64,000 nucleotides of DNA from Qipengyuania seohaensis. GTDB lineage: Bacteria > Pseudomonadota > Alphaproteobacteria > Sphingomonadales > Sphingomonadaceae. The position numbers were made by a program, and so were the translations under genes. This document shows, piece after piece, positions 24,698 through 32,481 of this stretch (the stretch's first letter is position 1; every line of letters begins with the position of its first letter). The notes beneath the pieces are model-generated. The model saw nothing but the letters and a program-made list of their open reading frames with translations, was not told the origin of the DNA and ran no database searches. The stretch lies in contig NZ_CP024920.1 in assembly GCF_002795865.1 (NCBI RefSeq), forward strand, positions 2,329,001 to 2,393,000. Reading direction: 5' to 3'.

Positions 24698-25657
24698 ATG
24701 CCCAAGAGAATTGGTCTGAAAACTTTAAGTAACATACGAAGCGGCGTGGCCCTAAGGGTCATTTCTGGCGGGCTTTCATTATTATCGATAATATTTATTG
24801 CGATCATAATAACGGAAAAAGCTGATGACATAAAGAATGTGGATGTAAAAAATTGGGAGTATATTTTATATGGCTCTTTATTGTACGCTCTATCTCTTTT
24901 TGTGTCTTCTCTGTGTTTTCCGCATATACTGCGGGCACTTCAAAGAGGTGTCAGAACGGCGCCGATGGTAATTATCGGACTGGTTAGCCAAATTGGTAAG
25001 TATGTTCCGGGTAACGTTGCGCAATACCTCGGCCGAGGAGCGATGTCTAAAGCTCTAGGAGTTCCATTGCGCGAAACAGGATTCGCAAGTTTAATTGAAC
25101 TGGCATTCGCGTTAGTCAGCGGGATTGCGATCGCCTTTCTTACGCTCTCATACGATGTGCGTGTCACCCAATTGTTGGATGACTATGAGAACGTATCTGC
25201 CCTTGGAGTTATTTTATCTGTATTACCGATAATGTTACTGGCCATATGGCTATCGCATGCGAAAATATCAATTGCGAATATTTTACAAATATTTGGGTTG
25301 GTATTTGTCTCTCAAATTATCGTTGGTTTGTCTTTTTATGTCGTTTTACGTAGTTTAGGGGGCGAAATTCCGCCGATGGCTGCGATCGGTATATTTGTCG
25401 CCGCTTGGATTATAGGTTTCTCTGCGCCGGGAGCCCCTGCTGGTATCGGACTCCGCGAGTTGGCGATGGTAGCGCTGCTTTCTTTGTTTGCCGACGCCGC
25501 CTTTGCAATCACGGTATCTCTGATTCATCGAACCATGACCATCGTTGTCGATGCAATTGTTGCGGCGGCTGGAGTCACCTATTTGTCGACACGAAACCAG
25601 CACTCATCATCAGTGGGCAGTCCTGATCGGGATAAGGTGATCGACGATGAGTCTTGA
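24698..25657 (+). CDS. Flippase-like integral membrane protein (UPF0104/LPG-synthase-TM family)
   Basis: 319 aa with about eight hydrophobic helices. SQIGKYVPGNVAQYLGR around residue 90 and GFSAPGAPAGIGLREL around residue 250 are the conserved loops of the lysylphosphatidylglycerol-synthase TM/AglD family, often encoded with glycosyltransferases and suspected to move or flip lipid-linked sugars. Base composition is markedly AT-richer than the flanks (AT-ending codons are common), the first sign of the acquired island. The 3' end overlaps the convergent epimerase gene by 48 nt. Confidence 0.78.
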   Translation: MPKRIGLKTLSNIRSGVALRVISGGLSLLSIIFIAIIITEKADDIKNVDVKNWEYILYGSLLYALSLFVSSLCFPHILRALQRGVRTAPMVIIGLVSQIGKYVPGNVAQYLGRGAMSKALGVPLRETGFASLIELAFALVSGIAIAFLTLSYDVRVTQLLDDYENVSALGVILSVLPIMLLAIWLSHAKISIANILQIFGLVFVSQIIVGLSFYVVLRSLGGEIPPMAAIGIFVAAWIIGFSAPGAPAGIGLRELAMVALLSLFADAAFAITVSLIHRTMTIVVDAIVAAAGVTYLSTRNQHSSSVGSPDRDKVIDDES

Positions 25658-26722
25658 AGGCCTAAGGTTGGGTTCTTTTTCTCCTCGTCGAAGAGTTGGC
25701 CAAATTTTCAAGAATTCTTGAAAAGCAGTCGTATCGAAGTTGGCTAACCTCACATTGGTAGCCAAGCCTTCGTCTCGTTCGGTTTCCGAGCGAAGGACCA
25801 AGCAAGGCTTGTCTAGGAAATAAGCTTCTTCCTGGATACTCCCACCGTCGGTCATCACGAAATCGCAATTATCTAGTAGTCGTACAAAGCCCGGGTGATC
25901 GGTAAGCTTTTGCAACGTAATGTTGTTGTTTGTTAGAAGCTCTTCCATCCAACCGTATTTTAAGAGTCTACGTTCTGTAGGATCATGCAGGACGAAGACC
26001 ACATGCTTTGTGGTGGCCACCTCCTGCGCCGCATCGATAACAAATCGTAGATTTTGCTTGTTGAGAATCGTCTCGACTCGATGGGTGGTCACTAAAGCAA
26101 ATGGTTCGTCCGGGATCGGCTGCGCACTCTCTTGTGTAAGGGCGTACTCCAGCGCTTCGACGTTGGTGTTCTGCGGCAGCAAAACTGATTTCTCTTCAAG
26201 CCCCATCTTTCTCGCATTTTGTAGGGCGAAAGTGCTTGGTACAAACAGGAGATCCGAAAAGTGCATGCAAAAAATGCGGACCAGTTCTTCCGGGAAAGGG
26301 CGGAAAATTCGGAAAGAGCGAAGTCCCGCTTCAAGGTGCACGACCTTCTTGCCTGCACGCTTTGCGAGCAGCAGAGAAAGGAAGGTGGTGGGTGTATCAC
26401 CGTGAATAATGCACCATTGCGATTGCGGGTCGAAAATTTCGCGCTGAACTCTTCGCTTTTGGAAAAGAGCGACGAGAAGCAGTTTCAATGACCAGATCAC
26501 CGCGTGGCCAATTGAGGTAACGTTGCCGTCATTTGCGAGAATCACCTCAGGATCGTCCACATCAAGAGCGGCACGAATGGCAGGCGACAGCGCTGCGTGC
26601 TGTCCCGTGTCGATAAGCCGATAAGGTATATTCTGGAGGCGCAATTCACGAAGAACCGGCGCCGTTTTTATGTACTGGGCCTTGGTTCCAATAACGACTT
26701 CAATAGGGGCAATATTTCGCAT
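25610..26722 (-). CDS. UDP-N-acetylglucosamine 2-epimerase family protein
   Basis: 370 aa, WecB/NeuC-like fold. It would interconvert UDP-GlcNAc and UDP-ManNAc, or a related sugar, for surface glycans. Seen: VIGTKAQYIKTAPVLREL at the N-terminus, HGDTPTT, HLEAGLRSF (conserved acidic/basic active-site loop) and a C-terminal TDGGSIQEEAYFLDKPCLVLR with the uracil-nucleotide-binding SIQEE element. The length fits the family. Its 3' end overlaps the flippase-like gene on the other strand. It lies in the AT-richer island and is transcribed after the GT39-like gene. Confidence 0.88.
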   Translation of the reverse strand: MRNIAPIEVVIGTKAQYIKTAPVLRELRLQNIPYRLIDTGQHAALSPAIRAALDVDDPEVILANDGNVTSIGHAVIWSLKLLLVALFQKRRVQREIFDPQSQWCIIHGDTPTTFLSLLLAKRAGKKVVHLEAGLRSFRIFRPFPEELVRIFCMHFSDLLFVPSTFALQNARKMGLEEKSVLLPQNTNVEALEYALTQESAQPIPDEPFALVTTHRVETILNKQNLRFVIDAAQEVATTKHVVFVLHDPTERRLLKYGWMEELLTNNNITLQKLTDHPGFVRLLDNCDFVMTDGGSIQEEAYFLDKPCLVLRSETERDEGLATNVRLANFDTTAFQEFLKIWPTLRRGEKEPNLRPSRLIVDHLIPIRTAH

Positions 26723-26781
26723 GATCTTTTCAGGTCAGTGTTTGATCGAGAAGCTGGTTTGTCATCATCGGACGAGAAGCA

Positions 26782-26801
26782 GTTCTGATAGCTATCAGAA
26801 C
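26782..26801. repeat. 20-bp perfect palindrome across the GT39-like stop codon
   Basis: Bases 26782-26801 read identically on both strands; the stop codon of the membrane glycosyltransferase (26795-26797) lies within it. No T-run follows on the minus strand, so termination is not clear. It may be an mRNA 3' hairpin between two island genes or a protein-binding site. Confidence 0.8.
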
Positions 26802-28474
26802 CCGGTCCAATAGGGGCGAGGTGGCGGAGCATGTGTCGGTTTAGCAATGTTGTCGCCCCAGGTCAGCGCTGCCGGGGCACCGTGTGTCTCGGCTAGTACT
26901 ATCTGGCCGCGCTGCAATTCAATCACGTCGCCCGTTTCCATATCCATGCCCTCGACAAGCACATGGCCACTTACGGTATAGGGCCCGGGCACCCGGACGT
27001 TCCATGTCGCCTGCTCGCCGGGTTCCAGTTCCTTTCCCGCGAGATGAACTGGTCCCCAAAATGGAATGTAGCTTTCCCGAAGTGCGTCTCGATCCGCCGC
27101 AAAGAAGGCCGTGGTTTCGGCTTCGTGATCCAATGCGCCTTCAAAAGCGGGATCGGTGGCCAGCACGAGCGGTACTGCCTTTGCGGCCATTACGTCTGCA
27201 TACCTTGGTACTTCATTGTGCCAGTATCGGTCTTGTCCCACCAAGGTGGTGAAGTGGTTCTCCTTTTTCAGCCAACCGGCCATACCATTGGCATCAAAGT
27301 AGCCGTAGCGATTGGGCGCTATGCTCTGCACTCCTTTGAGCAGCGCCATCTGGTTCTTCAGAGTTTGTCTTTCCTCCAGAGACCAGACAGCCCCCGCGTT
27401 GAGAAGGATAAGAACTCCTAGGAAAGCGGGCGAATATCGCTTGCAGAACCACTCGAATACAGGTGCGCAGGCAACCGCAAGGGGGGCTAGGAGGTAGGCA
27501 TAAAAATACGGCGCTGTGTTGTGATAAAACGCAAGGGAAAGCACCGGTAACCAAAATCCCCAGATCGCGTATTTATCGTGCCGCATTTCTTTGTTCTTGA
27601 TCAGCAAAACGATGGGAGTGATCAATATGGCTATGGCTAGGGGGAGGCTTAAAATAGCGGCGATAGGGATAACTGAGTAATATGGCAGATCGCCAAAGCC
27701 GAACATCACCCTCAACGACAAGCTCACAACTTCGGTGGGATCAGCTTCTTTAACGGACTGGGAATGGAAATATATGCCAGCCATCCAAATCACTACGGTC
27801 AAACCAACGAATAGAACGAGGCTCTTAAGAGTCCCGATCTTTCCATTGGATTTCGACAAGCGATATAATGCCACTCCTGCGAAAATCGGTGCGAACAAAA
27901 CCACCTTTATTGTTAGCATAGAAGCCAGCGCTGTGATGGTGGCTCCTATGGCCAACCATGCAAATCGAAGATCGGTTCGCAACAGCACCGATGCGCCTAG
28001 TAGGAGCCCTCCCGCTGCAAGAGTGTCAGCTCTGTAGGAGGCTCCATGTTGCAGCACATACCCTGCGCCCAAGTAAGACAAGCTGCAAACAAGTGATGTG
28101 GATCGCGACGCGAAGGCGCGTGTGCAGAGAAAAATTGAAATTGCTGCAATCAGCAGAGTTGCAAGCCCACCGATCCGCAATATCAAGAATTGCGACTTTA
28201 TATCTGACGTTAAGCCTGGCACCCACGAATAAATGCGAGCCATAAAAGTCTGGAAAGTTTGGGATAATTCTCCTGAGAGAAGGTCGTATATCAAAGAATG
28301 ATGATAAAACTCGTCCCAGTTTATTGCGCGATTAAATGCGATATCACCGTGCATAAATAGCAATAGTACTATGCAAGGCAATAGTGTCCCGGTCGCTAAA
28401 GCCGCATCCGGTCGAGACCTAGATAGGTCGCCTGTGGGCGACATTCGCTGTCGATGCAGAGGCTTCATACTCAC
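26795..28474 (-). CDS. GT39-like membrane glycosyltransferase (ArnT/PMT fold)
   Basis: 559 aa. Following a short N-terminus, the first transmembrane helix is followed by NWDEFYHH, the Asp-Glu loop expected at the first external loop of C-type membrane glycosyltransferases that use polyprenyl-phosphate sugars. About ten further hydrophobic helices follow, then a soluble C-terminal beta-rich domain from residue ~440 (PGEQATWNVRVPGPYTVSGHV...). The start overlaps the GT2 stop by 4 nt, so the two are coupled: the GT2 would make the lipid-linked sugar and this protein transfer it. The acceptor (LPS, exopolysaccharide or protein) is unknown. Confidence 0.75.
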   Translation of the reverse strand: MSMKPLHRQRMSPTGDLSRSRPDAALATGTLLPCIVLLLFMHGDIAFNRAINWDEFYHHSLIYDLLSGELSQTFQTFMARIYSWVPGLTSDIKSQFLILRIGGLATLLIAAISIFLCTRAFASRSTSLVCSLSYLGAGYVLQHGASYRADTLAAGGLLLGASVLLRTDLRFAWLAIGATITALASMLTIKVVLFAPIFAGVALYRLSKSNGKIGTLKSLVLFVGLTVVIWMAGIYFHSQSVKEADPTEVVSLSLRVMFGFGDLPYYSVIPIAAILSLPLAIAILITPIVLLIKNKEMRHDKYAIWGFWLPVLSLAFYHNTAPYFYAYLLAPLAVACAPVFEWFCKRYSPAFLGVLILLNAGAVWSLEERQTLKNQMALLKGVQSIAPNRYGYFDANGMAGWLKKENHFTTLVGQDRYWHNEVPRYADVMAAKAVPLVLATDPAFEGALDHEAETTAFFAADRDALRESYIPFWGPVHLAGKELEPGEQATWNVRVPGPYTVSGHVLVEGMDMETGDVIELQRGQIVLAETHGAPAALTWGDNIAKPTHAPPPRPYWTGF

Positions 28475-29475
28475 AACGTATTTTCACCTTCGCGGCTGTT
28501 TAGCTCGAGTAGTTCACTTTCTTCCTTTTGAGAGATCTGATCACGCAAATCCCGCACTTCGAGCAGTGTCGTTTCGATCATCTTACGATTTGCGGCCGTG
28601 AGATCGGCTAACACCCCGAGCATGCAGAACAAGGCACCAACTATCATGATGGCACTTCCGATGACGAGGGATTGAAGGTGACCATTTCCGTCGCCTTGAA
28701 GGTAGAACCAGAGGAAGCGCGTGATTGGAAGGATGCCGACCAAACTCAAAAAGAGTCCTGTGGTCACGAAAACGCGCAAGGGATTGTATGTTGTGTAGGC
28801 TCGGCCAATCGTGATCATCTGGTTGACGATGAAGCGTGGAATCGACTTAAAGAGGCGCGATGGTCGTTTGGTCTCGTGGGTTCGGACGGGGACGCTGGCA
28901 ATCGCCATCCGCTTACGCCCCGCCTGAATCAGCATGTCTGTGGTATAGCTAAACTCTGTCGTAATGGTTAGCCGCTTCGCAGCATCTCTGCTAAAGGCAC
29001 GGAAACCACTTACAGCGTCATTGATTTCGGCCTTGGATAAGCTTTTGACTAAGAGACTGCCGAGACGCTGCAACTGGCGTTTGAAAACGCCGAAGTGCAC
29101 ATTGTCGGAAACACCCCGGTCGCCCACAGCAATATCGGCAGTGCCATTAATAATCGGTCTGACGAGCAGGTCGATGTCCGCTCCTTCGTACTGGCCATCA
29201 GCATCGGTGTTTACAATGACATCGGCACCCTCGCTGAGCGCCTTGCTCACACCGCTTTGGAAAGCTGCAGCCAAGCCACGATTTCGGCGATGCCGAACGA
29301 TATGATTTATTCCTGCCGCACGTGCTTTCTCAACGGTGTCATCGGTGCTGCCGTCATCAATGATCAGGATTTCGATCGCATCGATCCCGTCGATTTTGGA
29401 GGGCAACTTACTGATTGTGTCGCCTATCGTGTCCGCCTCGTTCAGACACGGGATCTGAATGATCAATTTGGTCAT
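28471..29475 (-). CDS. GT2 glycosyltransferase with C-terminal membrane helices
   Basis: 334 aa. The N-terminal GT-A domain (IIQIPCLNEADTIGDT, IDDGSTDDT, NTDADGQYEGADID with the DxD motif) is of the dolichol/undecaprenyl-phosphate sugar synthase type (DPM1/GtrB/ArnC). The C-terminus has two transmembrane helices (LRVFVTTGLFLSLVGILPI and SLVIGSAIMIVGALFCMLGV) then a charged cytosolic tail. The predicted product is a polyprenyl-phosphate hexose for the adjacent GT39-like enzyme. The start MTKLIIQ at 29475 is preferred over the ATG 24 nt upstream because it begins the first beta-strand. Confidence 0.85.
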   Translation of the reverse strand: MTKLIIQIPCLNEADTIGDTISKLPSKIDGIDAIEILIIDDGSTDDTVEKARAAGINHIVRHRRNRGLAAAFQSGVSKALSEGADVIVNTDADGQYEGADIDLLVRPIINGTADIAVGDRGVSDNVHFGVFKRQLQRLGSLLVKSLSKAEINDAVSGFRAFSRDAAKRLTITTEFSYTTDMLIQAGRKRMAIASVPVRTHETKRPSRLFKSIPRFIVNQMITIGRAYTTYNPLRVFVTTGLFLSLVGILPITRFLWFYLQGDGNGHLQSLVIGSAIMIVGALFCMLGVLADLTAANRKMIETTLLEVRDLRDQISQKEESELLELNSREGENTL

Positions 29476-29628
29476 CGCACGAAAAGCCCCCCCAAGCACC
29501 CTATAAACATATTCCCGCTTGCCTTGAAGAAGTTTGGTAAATGGCTGGTAAAGATCCGTCGCGATGGCAATGACGGTCCCCCCAGTCTAGTGAGCCCATT
29601 CATCCCGAATTTCCAAGGCTTTCCTCCC

Positions 29629-30528
29629 ATGCAACATTCCGAACGTAGCGGCATCCTGCTCGCCCTGTGCGGGTTTGCGTTGCTCAGCGTAGGGGATGCG
29701 GTGATCAAGACGATGGCCGGGGAATGGTCGCCGCTTGCGGTTGCGTGTGTGCGCTTCGCTATCGGGGCTACGGGGCTTTCGGCTTTGTTGGCCATGACCG
29801 AGGGGCCACAAGCATTCAGGCCGGCCAATCCGAAGCTCCAGTTTGCTCGCGGGGTGTGCCTCGCCGCCGCGTCGTTGATGTTCTTCTCGGCAATCTTCGT
29901 GATGCCGCTTGCGACAGCCATGGCGCTGGCATTCGTGTCGCCAGTGATCGTTGCGGTCCTCTCGGGCCCACTGCTCGGCGAAAAGGTGCGCCCTGCCGTC
30001 TGGCTGGCATCGCTCGTTGCGCTGATCGGGGTGGCGCTGGTCCTGCGGCCGAACCTGACCGCCCTCGGGCTGGTCGCGCTGTTGCCGCTGGCGTCCGCTT
30101 TCTTTTTCGCGCTCATGGTCATCGCCAATCGTGCCAGTGCAGGGCAGGGGAGTGCCCTGTCGATGCAGGTTTTCATGCAGGTAGGCGCCATGCCGGTCCT
30201 CCTGGTCGCAGCCCTGGGAGGGCATTTTTCCGGCGTGGAAGCGCTAAGGGTTACGATGCCGGACTGGTCGGTCATTGCCCGCTGCGCGGTGGTTGCAGTG
30301 ACTGCGAGCAGCGCTCATTGGCTTGCCTACATGGGCACCCAACGCGCAGGGGCATCGACAATCGCGCCCACGACCTATGTGCAGATGCTGGTGGCGACGA
30401 GCCTGGGCTGGTGGTGGTTCGGCGATGTGCCGGATCTGATGACATTGCTGGGAGCGACGATAATCATCGGCGCAGGATTGATACTCTGGTGGAGCACGCC
30501 GCGCGCCTCCCGACCCGAGAGCCGTTGA
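29629..30528 (+). CDS. EamA/DMT-family transporter
   Basis: 299 aa with ten hydrophobic helices in two EamA repeats (SGILLALCGFALLSVGDAVIK at the N-terminus and a second half beginning near residue 150). The substrate cannot be predicted: the family exports amino acids, metabolites or nucleotide sugars. GC content returns to the genome norm here, marking the right border of the AT-rich island. The long upstream frame (from 29095) overlaps GT2 on the other strand, so the start ATG is placed at 29629. Confidence 0.85.
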   Translation: MQHSERSGILLALCGFALLSVGDAVIKTMAGEWSPLAVACVRFAIGATGLSALLAMTEGPQAFRPANPKLQFARGVCLAAASLMFFSAIFVMPLATAMALAFVSPVIVAVLSGPLLGEKVRPAVWLASLVALIGVALVLRPNLTALGLVALLPLASAFFFALMVIANRASAGQGSALSMQVFMQVGAMPVLLVAALGGHFSGVEALRVTMPDWSVIARCAVVAVTASSAHWLAYMGTQRAGASTIAPTTYVQMLVATSLGWWWFGDVPDLMTLLGATIIIGAGLILWWSTPRASRPESR

Positions 30529-30583
30529 TCGCTCGGCAAAATCAACTAAGTCACGACCGCGTCATTGTTTTGGAGCAGTCTGT

Positions 30584-32407
30584 ATGTGCGGAATTATCGG
30601 GATTGTCGGCAAGGAACCGGTTGCTGAGCGGTTGGTCGACGGCCTGAAACGCATGGAATACCGCGGTTATGACAGCGCGGGTATCTGCACCATCCACGAT
30701 TCTAGCCTGATCCGCCGCCGGGCGGAAGGAAAATTGTCCAATCTCGTCAGTGTTTTGGCGGACAGTCCCGCCGCGGGCGATGTAGGTATCGCGCATACGC
30801 GATGGGCGACGCACGGCGCTCCGACGGCAAAGAACGCTCACCCGCACGCGACCGAGCGCGTCGCGCTCGTTCACAACGGCATCATAGAGAACTTCAAGGA
30901 ACTGAAGGCCGAACTGATCGCGGATGGCCGGACGCTGGAGAGCGAAACCGACAGCGAGGTGGTGGCTCACCTTGTCTCGCGTCGGGTAGAAAATGGTGAA
31001 ACGCCAAGCGAGGCGGTTGCCAACGTCCTGCCGCGCCTGCGGGGTGCTTTCGCGCTTGCCATCGCGTTTCGCGACCATCCCGACATGCTCATCGGAGCGC
31101 GTCGCGGTTCGCCGCTCGTCGTTGGGTACGGGGACGGAGAAACCTACATCGGATCCGACGCCCTGGCGCTGGCGCCTCTCACGCAGCAGATTACCTATCT
31201 CGAAGAAGGAGACTGGGTTGTCGTCACTCGTGACGGGGCCGAGATCCATGATGACGAAGGCAAGGTAGTCGAACGCGAGATCAGGACCTCCGGGGCTTCT
31301 GCGGCTGCGGTGGAGAAGGGCAATTACCGCCACTTCATGCAGAAGGAGATCTTCGAGCAGCCGACGGTGGTTGCGCAGACGCTCAGTTCCTATCTGCGCC
31401 AGTCGGACAATTCCGTCGCCTTGCCGCAATTCGATTTCGACATCTCGTCGATCCGCCGGGTAACCATCGTCGCCTGCGGAACTTCCTATTATGCCGGAAT
31501 GGTCGCGAAATACTGGTTCGAACAGTTCGCCCGCGTCCCTGTCGATATCGATGTCGCCAGCGAATTCCGTTACCGGGAGCCAGTGCTGGAGGAGAACGGG
31601 CTTTCCCTGTTCATCTCGCAAAGCGGTGAGACCGCGGACACGCTTGCTGCCTTGCGTCACTGCAAGGAGCAGGGGCAGACCATTGCCGCTGTCGTCAATG
31701 TCCCGACCAGTTCCATGGCCCGGGAGGCGGATCTCCTGCTGCCCACCCATGCCGGTCCCGAAATCGGCGTTGCTTCGACCAAGGCTTTTACCTGCCAGTT
31801 GGCAGTCCTGGCTGCGCTTGCAGCGCACATGGCCGTCACCAAAGGCCTGATGAACCGGGAAGAAGAGCAGCGGGTCGTAGAACACCTCCTGGAAGCGCCT
31901 GCATGCCTCAACGCTGCCCTCGATCACGACGATGACATCGCATCGATGGCCCACCTGATCGCACCGGCGCGCGATGTGCTGTATCTCGGTCGAGGCCCTG
32001 ATTTTCCCATGGCCCTCGAAGGTGCGCTGAAACTCAAGGAAATCAGCTACATCCACGCCGAGGGCTATGCCAGCGGCGAGATGAAGCACGGCCCGATCGC
32101 GCTGATCGACGACGAGGTTCCGGTTATCGTTCTCGCGCCGTCCGGCCCCCTGTTCGAAAAGACAGTGTCGAATATGGAAGAGGTACGCGCACGCGGAGGG
32201 CAGATCGTGCTCATTTCCGATGCGGAAGGCCTGGAACAAGCGGGTGAAGGCTGCATGGCAACCATCGAAATGCCGAAGGTCCATCCCCTGATTGCGCCCC
32301 TGGTTTACGCGGTTCCTGTGCAGTTGCTGGCCTATCACGTAGCCTGCGTGAAAGGCACTGATGTCGACCAGCCCCGCAATCTCGCGAAATCCGTTACTGT
32401 CGAATAG
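30584..32407 (+). CDS. glmS: Glutamine-fructose-6-phosphate aminotransferase (isomerizing)
   Basis: 607 aa. Makes glucosamine-6-phosphate, the entry into peptidoglycan and LPS amino-sugar synthesis. The N-terminal MCGIIGIVG gives the nucleophile Cys after Met removal; HTRWATHG, the SIS-domain loops ACGTSYYAG and ISQSGETADTLAAL, and the C-terminal LAKSVTVE are all in place. The length is standard. No glmS ribozyme-like structure is evident in the short leader (30529-30583). Confidence 0.97.
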   Translation: MCGIIGIVGKEPVAERLVDGLKRMEYRGYDSAGICTIHDSSLIRRRAEGKLSNLVSVLADSPAAGDVGIAHTRWATHGAPTAKNAHPHATERVALVHNGIIENFKELKAELIADGRTLESETDSEVVAHLVSRRVENGETPSEAVANVLPRLRGAFALAIAFRDHPDMLIGARRGSPLVVGYGDGETYIGSDALALAPLTQQITYLEEGDWVVVTRDGAEIHDDEGKVVEREIRTSGASAAAVEKGNYRHFMQKEIFEQPTVVAQTLSSYLRQSDNSVALPQFDFDISSIRRVTIVACGTSYYAGMVAKYWFEQFARVPVDIDVASEFRYREPVLEENGLSLFISQSGETADTLAALRHCKEQGQTIAAVVNVPTSSMAREADLLLPTHAGPEIGVASTKAFTCQLAVLAALAAHMAVTKGLMNREEEQRVVEHLLEAPACLNAALDHDDDIASMAHLIAPARDVLYLGRGPDFPMALEGALKLKEISYIHAEGYASGEMKHGPIALIDDEVPVIVLAPSGPLFEKTVSNMEEVRARGGQIVLISDAEGLEQAGEGCMATIEMPKVHPLIAPLVYAVPVQLLAYHVACVKGTDVDQPRNLAKSVTVE

Positions 32408-32481
32408 CTCCCAGGACCGAGGTTTCTCTTTTCCGTCTTAGGTTTACGTGCGGCTAACCTTTCGAGGTTAATCGTGCGAGT

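Noticed and set aside
26471-26784. 14-bp direct repeat (26471-26484 and 26771-26784), 300 bp apart
   Set aside because: Too short and only two copies; several such 14-mer repeats are expected by chance in a 64-kb window.
30551-32338. 595-codon frame opposite glmS
   Set aside because: Antisense shadow of a well-conserved gene.
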